NCBI RefSeq assembly: GCF_947242115.1
Contig: NC_074728.1
Span: forward strand, 16,377,542 to 16,441,541
From: Biomphalaria glabrata
Lineage: Eukaryota; Mollusca; Gastropoda; Planorbidae
Reading direction: 5' to 3'
Length of the DNA stretch: 64,000 nucleotides
Under the pieces are notes generated by a model. That model was not told the DNA's origin, searched no databases, and saw nothing but the letters and a program-made list of their open reading frames with translations. Position numbers and translations under genes: made by a program. Below, piece after piece: positions 1-12,239 of this stretch (position 1 is its first letter; every line of letters begins with the position of its first letter).

Positions 1-1110
1 ATTTAAAAATAGTATGAATGGTGCTATCAGAATAGTTAATCGACCTAAATCCATTTTTTAAAATAAAAACATTTGCTTGTAGGTCTACATATATTTAGAT
101 CTAGATCTAGAGTCTAGATACTATTATAATAGATGTAAACCTACTATTATAAGAGTGAATTCAATAGCTCAAGAAGCTTATTATTTATTGTATGTTAGTA
201 TATTTAATATCCCCCATATAGGCCTATAGCCTCGTGTAGCCTGTCCAATCATAGTGTGTTTACATAGCGGTGTGCACGACACATGAATGGGACTATTAAA
301 ATGCATGTCAACATGGAAGCTATATCGAAGAAATGCATGAAAGTGCTTTAGAAACACAAAATTTGAGGGTTAATTTGATTAAAATATGAAATGAATGGAC
401 TTTATTTTGTATGTTAATGTGATAAAGTATAAAGTAGATCTTTCCTCTTTGAATTAGATCTAGAAATAGAGCATGGAATGGGTTGCCTGAGCTAGCCAGG
501 AAAACCAGTGACTTGGTAGAATTTAAGTCATTGGTTAATATGCATGACTAAATGCTTGACGCGTAGGACGTAATCATCTTTTTTGAAGTAACGTCTGTAT
601 TATATAAGATAAGATAAGAAGATCTAGACTGTCTAGACTTAGATGTCGACTTCGATAGATGAATGGGATTATAAAGTACGTTAGGACTTCTAAATTCGCA
701 GATATAAGGAACGAATTTATGTAAAAATGCTTTTGAAACACAAATTTGAAGCTTTATTAAATAATGAAATCAATTGACTATATTTTGTAATTTACATGTG
801 TCAAAGTAAAAAACCATCTGTGCATAGATCTAGATCTAGATCTTTTCGATCTTTTCTCATGTAAACATGGCCTAAAATTATAAGATACTAATAGGGGGCC
901 TACTTTCATAGAGTTGGGCAACTTTTTTTTTTGAGGGTCTCTAAGTTTGTTTTAGGGCTACTATACATAAGTTACGGTTCCAGTTAGCACCCAAGGAACA
1001 TTTCTGCCAAGTTTATCAAGAATGGTGAAACGGTTTCGATTTCTATGCGGGACATACATACATACATACATACATACATACATACGCCTTACTTTCTACT
1101 TTATAGTATA
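1..1110. repeat. Diverged copy of a ~1-kb interspersed repeat, with a LINE end nested in it
   Basis: Blocks at about 360-440 and 650-1100 match in order the two complete copies at 19.25-21.25 kb. Shared landmarks are the stretch ending ATGAAATGAATGGACT, the GTCAAAGTAAAAAACYATCTG block, and a closing stretch of the type ATCAAGAnTGGTnAAnCGGTTT followed by a CATA microsatellite and CTACTTTATA. The class is not recognised. A 3' end with this layout is common in non-autonomous and RTE-like repeats of invertebrates (family knowledge, not proof). The left edge may lie outside the window. Confidence 0.6.
445..625 (+). mobile_element. LINE 3' end with AAGAT-type tail, nested insertion
   Basis: This stretch interrupts the repeat above. 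It matches the last part of the LINE at 54362-54865: AGCATGGAATGGGTTGCCT, a block around CAGGAAAACCAGTGACTTGG, GCATGACTAAATGC, then GTAACGTCTGTATTATATAAG and an AAGAT tail. Only the C-terminal coding end and tail are present, as expected of a 5'-truncated LINE copy. Because it splits the older repeat, it inserted later. Confidence 0.65.
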
Positions 1111-1733
1111 GATATATGTGTGTCTGTGTATGTTTGTATGTGTGCATTTATACATAGCGCTAGGGTTTACAGTGCGTAAAGTTTTAGGGTTTGGAAAAAA
1201 AATAGACACCCCCCACGTCCCTTCCAAAGTTTGAAATCGTCTGCTAGTGGGTTGTTAGAACGTAGACTGTAGTCAGAGATCTAGAATGATTTTTAGGATT
1301 TGCAAGAGGGTTTGATGCGTGTCACATTGATGAAAGTGTACAAAATGTTATAGCACGAATATTCAATAGGTGACAGGCGTTGTTTCAAATATAAAAAAAA
1401 AAATATAGTTATAGGTCACTCAAAATACCTTGCATCAATACCTGGTGCTAAATATACGTTAGAACCACTAGGAATATGAAATCATTTCAAATATTAAAGA
1501 AATAAACTTCAACACTTTATAACATGAGGTGTTGATGGTGATGTTTTGTTAGTTTGCTTGGCTACTGAAAGCTTTGTTATTTCTTATTTCATTAATGAAT
1601 GAAAATTAGATTTTTTTTGTCTGTTACAATTAAATATTTGGTTTGGGTTTACAAAAACTGAAAATTGATAACCTTTAAAACTAAAGAGTTTTGGTTAGCA
1701 CCATGTATTTTCACATGCATAATGATATTGCAG

Positions 1734-2485
1734 GTTATACAGTTGCGGAGTCGAGTGCTAGTTACGGTAAAACTTTTATTTAATAATTACATTTGTCGTA
1801 CACGTTTTTTCTCCCACACCCAATGTCTGATCGAGTTGCACAATTATTTCTTGTTCATAACAAACTATAAAACAATGAAAAGAAATTAACCAATTATCAT
1901 TTTTGTCATAGAGTATATTTTCATTTACTATTTATTCAGATATGTGACTATTTATTTATGAAATTATTTTGCTTATTACTTTACATGTATGTCCTACTTC
2001 AGACTTCCCATTGTCAGATTAAGTTTAAATTTTGCATAATCATTCATATTTGATGACAATACATAAATCAATCGCAAAATTAGCAAATTAATTAATCAAA
2101 TAGTTGTAATGTATTCATTTTATTTTAAATAAAAAAGGAAGCGTATACCTGCAGTGTTGAGATATATTGCTATGATATTAAAGTTCTTCCCCTTAGATAA
2201 GCTTTTACATTTTTAAAAAATTATTGTACTATGTTTATTTATTTAATTAATATATGATTCAAATAAATTGTATTTTTGTGACTATTATTGTTTTAATTAT
2301 TTACATGTACAGTGCTTTTTTGTAAAAAAAATAAAATAGGTGCCGATTCTTAGTGATAGATTGCCGAATTTTTAACTACTAATATATTAATAATAAACGT
2401 TAAAGACAAGAAAAGTAAATATACTTTTCCCACATTGGCAAAGGTACAGGTACGCCGTACCGGTGCGTACGTCACAAAAAAGCAC

Positions 2486-2572
<87 letters not shown>

Positions 2573-5500
2573 GTGTGTATATATATATCTGTGTGTGTGT
2601 GTTATGTGTGTGATTAATAAATATCCATATTGTTTTCTATTTTTGTCTGTAACTTATACTGACTGTGTTTGTATATATCTATTATTACGAAGATGTTCCT
2701 CTGTTGAATGTAATAAGTACAATATATACATTTTCAGTTTCAACTTTGAAGAGAGGTCTAAAATATATAGGTAATTATCGTTTTGAAGTTTTAAAACAGT
2801 GGCGTTTGGGGGCCCGGGGTACTTGGCCTCTTTTGGGGCCCCTGCATTTTGCGTAATATCTAATATCTAATGTAAAACAATCATTTGGGGCCCTTGGGGC
2901 CCTGTAGTGGGGGGTCCGGTGGGATTTTCAAATTCTGCTGTTTTGTGTGAAATAAAAGAGACACGTCATTTGTAAAGTTGAGGCCGTTTAGCTGTTTCAA
3001 TAGTGTCCACTGTACACCGTTCCGCTTCTGGTCTGTTTGCTGTCTTCAAGACCCAATCTATGGCTAGTAGAAACAAGAAGGGAGAAAGTAAACAGCCTTG
3101 TCTCACTTCTGTTTGGACTTCAAATGCGTCTGTCAGTTGTCTGCCATGCACTATTCTGCAAGTCATCCCCTCATATGGCTTCCTGATGATGATGGTAATC
3201 TTTTCAAGCACTCCATAGTGACTCGGAAGTCTCCCGAGGGTCTTTCTGCCCATGCTTTCAGCCGGCTTTTGATATCCTATAAAACTGACGTAGAGAGGGG
3301 AGTTCCATTCCATCCATGGACTGTTCCAGTATGATGCGTACTGCTTAGACTCGCTGTTTGATTTGTGCATGATCTCCCCTTTCGAAAACCAGCTTGTCGG
3401 TCACGGAAATGTAGATCTACAGCCTCTTTCCTACGATTCAGCAGAATGTGGTTAAACACTTTTCCGGGAATGGACATCAGCATTATCTCTGTGGAGTTTG
3501 ATGAGACTTCCTTCTTTCCACTTTAGTGGCACTTCTTTTTTTTTCCCCCCATTTCTTGCAGAAGAAAGGATAGAGGAGCTTCACACTGGTATCAAGTGTG
3601 CCTTAAGCGGGATGCTGTCAGGTCCTGCAGATTTGCAGTTCTTCAATTGCTTGATTCCGCTGCGTATCTCAATCTTAGTGAGTGCAATGAACTTGATAGG
3701 GATACTTGAACTTGAACTCTTGCAGCTAGCGATATTTCTGGTTGGTTTTGTAATGGTGCTTTGCTGATGTAGAGATGTGTCTGACTAGGACAGTTACTCA
3801 GGAGATGTTTGACTGTCTTAAATGTGTGTATTACAACTAATGCAAGTAATTTAGGCAAAGCATCACAAAAACAGGTAGAAATGAAAGAGTCTAGACTTCT
3901 GAGCGATTCAAACAAAGTTTAATACAGAATGGGCCACAGTCTCTCTGGCAATGATTGATATTGTCACCTCCAAGTCCTAATGCCAAAGAAATAAAATAGC
4001 ACAAAAATAAACTAACCCCACTATTCGTGATGTCACTATATGTCGCGTTTAAAGTCCATCAACTACATATATTATAATATTGTAGTTTTTCGTTCTGCCT
4101 TTAGGCGCTCAGTAAACACAACTCTGCCCGAGTCGGGTGTCGAACCTCGAGCCCCCTTCATAGATAGCCAAGCCAAGTTCGTACTTAGTATCTCGACCAC
4201 GCTTCCCACTATAGTGCGTCGCTGAGCTAAATGAGTCTTTTACATTGCTGCCCTCTTTCTGAAAAAAAAAATGTCAATACTTTTTTCTGATATTGTCTTT
4301 ACTACAATAAACTACCGTCGATTCTTTACTAGGACTTTTTATTCTATGGGGATGGAGATAACAAACATAAAACTTTTACATCTTGTACTGTTACATCTTG
4401 TACTGTTACATCTTGTACTGTTACATCTTGTACTGTTACATCTTGTACTGTTACATCTTGTACTGTTACATCTTGTACTGCTACATCTTGTACTGCTACA
4501 TCTTGTACTGTTACATCTTGTACTGTTATATCTTGTACTCTTACATCTTCCACTGTTACATCTTGTACTGTTACATCTTGTACTGTTACATCTTCTACTG
4601 TTACATGTTCTACTGTTACATCTTGTACTGTTACACCTTGTACTGTTACATCTGGTACTGTTACATCTTGTACTGTTACAACTTCTACTGTTACAACTTC
4701 TACTGTTACATCTTGTACTGTTACATCTTCTACTGTTACATCTTGTACTGTTACATCTTGTACTGTTACATCTTTTTACTTGAAGTCTTGCCGATGTTCG
4801 TAGTACATTCACTTTTAAAACATTATAAATCACAGTTTTTTATTTTGAATTCGTTGGTGCACTTTAGGTTGGCGTTCTTAGCAACATATGACATGTTTTA
4901 ATGTTTTTATAGTTCACAGTAACTGTACCGGATACCTCAAGGCAATGTTCATAACTTTGTATAGTATAGCAATACATACTGTTCATGGATTACTTTGCAT
5001 TTATCACAAAGACAGTAATAATTTTGACACCAAATAACTATACAATTTCTAAAATACTTCAGATTACTTTATTATTATTTTATTATTATTTATTACTTAA
5101 AGACCACATCTCTTGGAACCTTTAAAACACTAAGAAATATAAAAATATCCTTATCAATGATGTGATATATATATTGTTACATTCCTATTGGATAGAGTAA
5201 ACTGTATGATCAGCTGACGTATATGACACAGGCTAGTAATATAGTTAAGCGTGCAATGTCGATGGACAAGGGACAGTACTGGTATGAACTTAGCACGTAA
5301 ATATGACCCGTGTTATTGTCATGTGATTAGAAGCTTTTGTGGACCTGAAATGAGCTCCTATTGCAAAATCAGAGCAGGAAGGACTCAATCCTCCCATAGT
5401 GCTCTGGCAAGAAACTGGGCCGTTCGGCGTATGTGAATAGTACTTCTTTGTACTTCCAATATCTACATGTATAAGTTTAATCATATTCTTACCAATATAC

Positions 5501-8500
5501 ATATTAAATGACTGAAGATAAAGCTAACATGATGATTGCCTTAATTTAATATTTCACAGCTCTTCAGATAAAAAATCACCCATTTTTATTTTGTGAGTTG
5601 GCATCTCTCATTTCCTTTTTTGGTAAGACTTAGTTGGCAATACAAACAATAGCTTCGTATAATTTAACAAGTTGTAATCGATGCAGTAGTAAAACTACAA
5701 ATCAAAACGTAATGCTTCTGACACTATCCACAGTTTCTAAGTTGACAAGACACCCATACATTGTATTTATATCCTTGATTACCATCATTTTAAAAGGTAA
5801 ATAATTTAACTATTCGAGTGTGCAGCTTGTTATATTTGCTTTAGTTTTATTTAGAAATACAATCTATATAGCATGTACCCATTTTTTATGTTTCTTGACA
5901 AAGTGCTTTAAAAGTTATCCAATGCACGAATTCTTATTTCTTTTTGCAGTTTTCTACAATATAAAATATGGTTCTTTACATTATGGATACGACGAAGGTA
6001 AAGATTATACATATTCTCAAAACTGTATATTGAATTCATTCACTCATGCATCGACAGTCGATCATATCCTACAAAATTGATGAAATCCTGGACATTAGCT
6101 TTGGTCGAAATGATGTCAATCACTCAGTAATCTACTCTAGTGTTACAGTATCACCATAAATATATGACAAAGAAAATGTAAAAATTTACTTTCTCAAAGT
6201 ATTTATTTCAGAGACACTCGAGATGTCAGTCACAATATTTATATCTCGGCTTTAGATTCCAGAAACAGATGATCTTTACATCATCTGCCCTATAGGCCAC
6301 AAGGTCTGAAAGGGGAACTTTTTAGATTCCTGCAACATTAAAATTTGCCTACAACTATGGCTATTCTACATTCCAAGTTTGTTGCATTTGATGAAATGGT
6401 TTGTGGAATTTAAACAAAGTCTATTCCTAATTGTCAACGTTAAGTGTGTGACTGTGTGTTGACGTGTCGTTTAATAGTACACATGAGACTGGTTACTATT
6501 AATGTGTCGCGAATGTCGTAGAATGCTGGGTTCGTGCTCCCTGGAGTCATACGTGACACGTGACAAACATAGATATTACAGACTGACTTAAATCCCTTTG
6601 GCAGACAAAATATCAAGTTTATTTGATGACAATAATAATACTTCACTCCTTGGCAGTTACATAATCCAATACGAAACATTATCAGATCCGCATAACAGCG
6701 GTATATCGTATATTCAATATGTTAAATTCTCAGAATAGACTACAAGCAACGTCCGCATCACCACGGGCAGCAATCTGTTTCTGTCGCCTACGGTTAACGA
6801 GGATGTCATGTGGCCAGCACAATGACCAACCGCATTTACCTTTTTCCAACTAAAGTCAGGTACCCATTAGAGCTAGGTGGACACAGAGGCGCCCAAAGAT
6901 CCCTAATTTTAAAATCCCAGTCATAAATAACAGTGTATTATTTGGCATCAGTTAAACTAAACACATCCCATATGGAAGGCGAGATTAGAAGCACGCACGC
7001 CGTTCTCAAGGCGATTACTTCCTTTATTACGTCATTAACTTATTTATTTCTACACATTTTGTTCACCCATGACTTTTGTTGAGCCCGTGTCTTCCCACTG
7101 GCTGGATACAATGCATGCTGGGATATTAACCCGTGTCTTCCCTTAATGACTGGCTGGATACAATGGATGCTTGGATATCAACTCGTGTCTTCCCTTAGTG
7201 ACTGGCTGGATACAATGGATGCTTGGATATCAACTCGTGTCTTCCCTTAATGATTGGCTGGATACAATGAATGCTTGGATATCAACTCGTGTCTTCCCTT
7301 AATGACTGGCTGGATACAATGAATGCTTGGATATCAACTCGTGTCTTCCCTTAATGACTGGCTGGATACAATGGATGCTTGGATATCAACTCGTGTCTTC
7401 CCTTAATGACTGGCTGGATACAATGGATGCTTGGATATCAACTCGTGTCTTCCCTTAATGACTGGCTGGATACAATGGATGCTTGGATATCAACTCGTGT
7501 CTTCCCTTAATGACTGGCTGGATACAATGAATGCTTGGATATCAACTCGTGTCTTCCCTTAATGACTGGCTGGATACAATGGATGCTTGGATATCAACTC
7601 GTGTCTTCCCTTAATGACTGGCTGGATACAATGAATGCTTGGATATCAACTCGTGTCTTCCCTTAATGATTGGCTGGATACAATGAATGCTTGGATATCA
7701 ACTCGTGTCTTCCCTTAATGACTGGCTGGATACAATGGATGCTTGGATATCAACTCGTGTCTTCCCTTAGTGACTGGCTGGATACAATGGATGCTTGGAT
7801 ATCAACTCGTGTCTTCCCTTAATGACTGGCTGGATACAATGGATGCTTGGATATCAACTCGTGTCTTCCCTTAATGACTGGCTGGATACAATGGATGCTT
7901 GGATATCAACTCGCGTCTTCCCTTAATGACTGGCTGGATACAATGGATGCTTGGATATCAACTCGTGTCTTCCCTTAATGACTGGCTGGATACAATGGAT
8001 GCTTGGATATCAACTATTGTCTTCACTTAATGACTGGCTGGATACAATGGATGCTTGGATATCAACTCGTGTCTTCCCTTAATGACTGGCTGGATACAAT
8101 GGATGCTTGGATATCAACTCGTGTCTTTCCTTAATGACTGGCTGGATACAATGGATGCTTGGATATCAACTCGTGTCTTCCCTTAGTGACTGGCTGGATA
8201 CAATGGATGCTTGGATATCAACTCGTGTCTTCCCTTAATGACTGGCTGGATACAATGGATGCTTGGATATCAACTCGTGTCTTCCATTAATGACTGGCAG
8301 GATACAATGGATGCTTGGATATCAACTCGTGTCTTCCCTTAATGACTGGCTGGATACAATGGATGCTTGGATATCAACTCGTGTCTTCCCTTAATGACTG
8401 GCTGGATACAATGGATGCTTGGATATCAACTCGTGTCTTCCCTTACTGACTGGCTGGATACAATGAATGCTTGGATATCAACTCGTGTCTTCCCTTAATG

Positions 8501-11500
8501 ACTGGCTGGAAACAATGGATGCTTGGATATCAACTCGTGTCTTCCCTAAATGACTGGCTGGATACAATGGATGCTTGGATATCAACTCGTGTCTTCCCTT
8601 AATGACTGGCTGGATACAATGGATGCTTGGATATCAACTCGTGTCTTCCCTTAATGACTGGCTGGATACAATGGATGCTTGGATATCAACTCGTGTCTTC
8701 CCTTAATGACTGGCTGGATACAATGGATGCTTGGATATCAACTCGTGTCTTCCCTTAATGACTGGCTGGATACAATGGATGCTTGGATATCAACTCGTGT
8801 CTTCCCTTAATGACTGGCTGGATACAATGGATGCTTGGATATCAACTCGTGTCTTCCCTTAATGACTGGCTGGATACAATGGATGCTTGGATATCAACTC
8901 GTGTCTTCCCTTAATGACTGGCTGGATACAATGGATGCTTGGATATCAACTATTGTCTTCCCTTAATGACTGGCTGGATACAATGGATGCTTGGATATCA
9001 ACTCGTGTCTTCCCTTAATGACTGGCTGGATACAATGGATGCTTGGATATCAACTCGTGTCTTCCCTTAATGACTGGCTGGATACAATGGATGCTTGGAT
9101 ATCAACTCGTGTCTTCCCTTAATGACTGGCTGGATACAATGAATGCTTGGATATCAACTCGTGTCTTCCCTTAATGACTGGCTGGATACAATGAATGCTT
9201 GGATATCAACTCGTGTCTTCCCTTAATGACTGGCTGGATACAATGAATGCTTGGATATCAACTCGTGTCTTCCCTTAATGACTGGCTGGATACAATGAAT
9301 GCTTGGATATCAACTCGTGTCTTCCCTTAATGACTGGCTGGATACAATGGATGCTTGGATATCAACTCGTGTCTTCCCTTAATGACTGGCTGGATACAAT
9401 GAATGCTGGGATATCAACTCGTGTCTTCCCTTAATGACTGGCTGGATACAATGGATGCTTGGATATCAACTCGTGTCTTCCCTTAATGACTGGCTGGATA
9501 CAATGGATGCTTGGATATCAACTCGTGTCTTCCCTTAATGACTGGCTGGATACAATGGATGCTTGGATATCAACTCGTGTCTTCCCTTAATGACTGGCTG
9601 GATACAATGGATGCTTGGATATCAACTCGTGTCTTCCCTTAATGACTGGCTGGATACAATGGATGCTTGGATATCAACTCGTGTCTTCCCTTAATGACTG
9701 GCTGGATACAATGGATGCTTGGATATCAACTCGTGTCTTCCCTTAATGACTGGCTGGATACAATGGATGCTTGGATATCAACTCGTGTCTTCCCTTAATG
9801 ACTGGCTGGATACAATGAATGCTGGGATATCAACTCGTGTCTTCGCTTAGTAACTGGCTGGATCCAACCGGAGTATTCCAACTACCCGTCGCCTTAGCGT
9901 GGCGCCTCCTGTGGAACTGTCTAGTAGTGGAACTAGATAGGCCAAGTACGAGTAGCGAACCAGGCCCATGCGGGATCCCCTGGATGAGCTTTTTTTTTCT
10001 CTCATTCGGGGTAGGGATGGAACAAATAGCCCGCACCCCAATCTAAAAAGTCCGCCACAAAGGGGGCCGTCATCAGGTCCCGTGGCTGGAGTGGCGGTCC
10101 CTGCACGGAACAGTGGCGGTTACAGTATAGGAATATGAGACAAGCTCCCCGCAGTTAGCACTGTTCTCGGCCACTTATAGCGAGTGGGGCCCAGGAATGG
10201 GAACGGTGCGCTGTGTCCGCGGCACGGTCTGATCTGGCCCAGTCAATCAATATGGCCGTCTACCGCTGGGAGCCCTCAGACAGGACAGGGGTGAAGAACC
10301 CCATGTCCAGGCCTGGTGGTTGGATAAAAGCCTTTCTAACAATCAACGGGATAATGGCGCAACAAGCGCCGATTCCCTACTGGACTTGATCGATGAAATC
10401 ATGGATCCAATGAATGCTGGGATAGGAACCTGCACAAGTTCTGACCGATGTTTGACAGCTTGCTACGGGTGTTAGAATCTCAAAAGATCTGTTCAGGTTC
10501 TGAGACATTTTTTTTACATTTTGTTGGTCTGTCATCGAATAGGTTGAGTTACCAATGTATTAGTTCATTTGGGAAAAAAAAAGTGTACACTTTCTACATA
10601 GTTTAATATCTCCATTTTATCGTTTTAGTTGTTACTAAGGGTCAAACGTGTGGAGGCTCACATGCATATTTAGAACCTCATTCTGGTAAGTTATATATAC
10701 GTCCACACTTTTGTTTTCTTTTCCAAGTGTACTTAACAATATGAAATATTTTTTTTTGTTTTCTCTGGTAAGCAAAACAAAATTTCTTTGACTGTTTGCT
10801 CTCTCCTTTGCTTTATCCTGTGATAAATGACTTCGTCTCGTATGGTAGTAAGAATCTTTCTTTGTCGAAGTCCTAGTCCCTCCGGTGTAAAGAAGTGGAT
10901 ATTTACAAATAGCTCCTCCACGTGATAGTCTGCTCCCAGATAGTACAACGGCTGCCTCCACAAGGTTCAGTGTCTAGAAAACAACTGGAATTGTTCTCTC
11001 AATAGAAGATACGTTTCAGTGAAGTAAAGATATGTCGATAATTCTCTGGTCTGGTTAGTCGAAATAAGGTAGCAATTAGTAATTTAAGTCTGGAACGGAT
11101 GAAATGCCAGGCTAGTAAATTCTTTTTGAAAAAAAATGACTGATAAAAATATTGCGGATTTTAACGATAACTTAAAGTCAAAGACACTTAACTAAATGGA
11201 AATAACAACAAACTTTAGCTACAAGCGGAATAGCTTAAAAAAATGTGATCCTGCAGTACTAAAAAGTGTAAAAAAAAATAAATAAAGGTAGGGGCGGTGA
11301 AGAGCCAACTTCCCATCCTGACCACGGGATAAAACCTTTCCAGGGTCAAAATTTCATTAAAAAGAGATTTATCACGAACGTTTTGTTTTTTTTTTGGACA
11401 CGAATTGTAAAGGGGCGGCGAAAAAGCCTTTCTGATAGTGTTGTCTAAACATTATATTTATAAAAGAACAAACTAATGTTCGATTAATTGGTTTCGTTTT

Positions 11501-12192
11501 ATATGACCTTCAATATATATTTTAATGGTAGCTCTGTTTATTCTGCACTCAAGTCTTTTTGTTTGTTAAATATTCTTTTTATAATGTTTTCTATCCCATA
11601 CGAGATACGTGCCCTGCTCAGCGTAGCTGTCGGACCATAAGAAGTCCCTCTATACTGTCCATACCGGCGTTCGCAAGGACATCGCTGTTTGTAGTGCGGT
11701 CCTGCCACCGTATGTCCATGATGGAGCGCAAGCATCTTTGGTGAAAGCGCTCAAGAAGTCTTAGTTGTTTTTTTTTTAAGTGTTCATGTCTCAGAGCCAT
11801 ATAGAAGGGTTGAGAGAACCACCGCCAAAGGCAGTATTTTTTGGTGAGCTAAAAGGTGGTCGACGTAACAGAGGCGCCACACGGAAACGCTTCAAAGACC
11901 AGCTTAGGCGACAACTTTCCTTGGCTGACATAGAAGAGAGCACCTGGCTGCATGCGGCGTCGGAACGAGACTGCTGGAGGTCACTCACGAAGGCCGTGGG
12001 ATACACATTTGAGACCAAAAGAAAATCTGCTGCCGAGGACAAACGCAGACGACGAAAAGAAAATCTAAATCGACCACATGCGGACAATGGTTATGCTTGC
12101 CCTGGATGTGGCAAAATATGTAGGTTCTAGCTGGGGCTGCGCAGCCACGGGAAATACTGTATTCCTCACTAATCTTCGGACTCGAAGACAAG

Positions 12193-12239
<47 letters not shown>

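Noticed and set aside
2413-2450. Possible small exon ending AAAG/GTACAG
   Set aside because: A stop codon occurs in the required frame and the acceptor is poor.
4271-4901. Open frames of 160-172 codons on both strands
   Set aside because: They are a by-product of a 15-bp tandem repeat; the peptides are pure five-residue periodicity with no gene context.
4375-9858. CRISPR-like array
   Set aside because: The repeats are directly tandem with no unique spacers and the context is eukaryotic.
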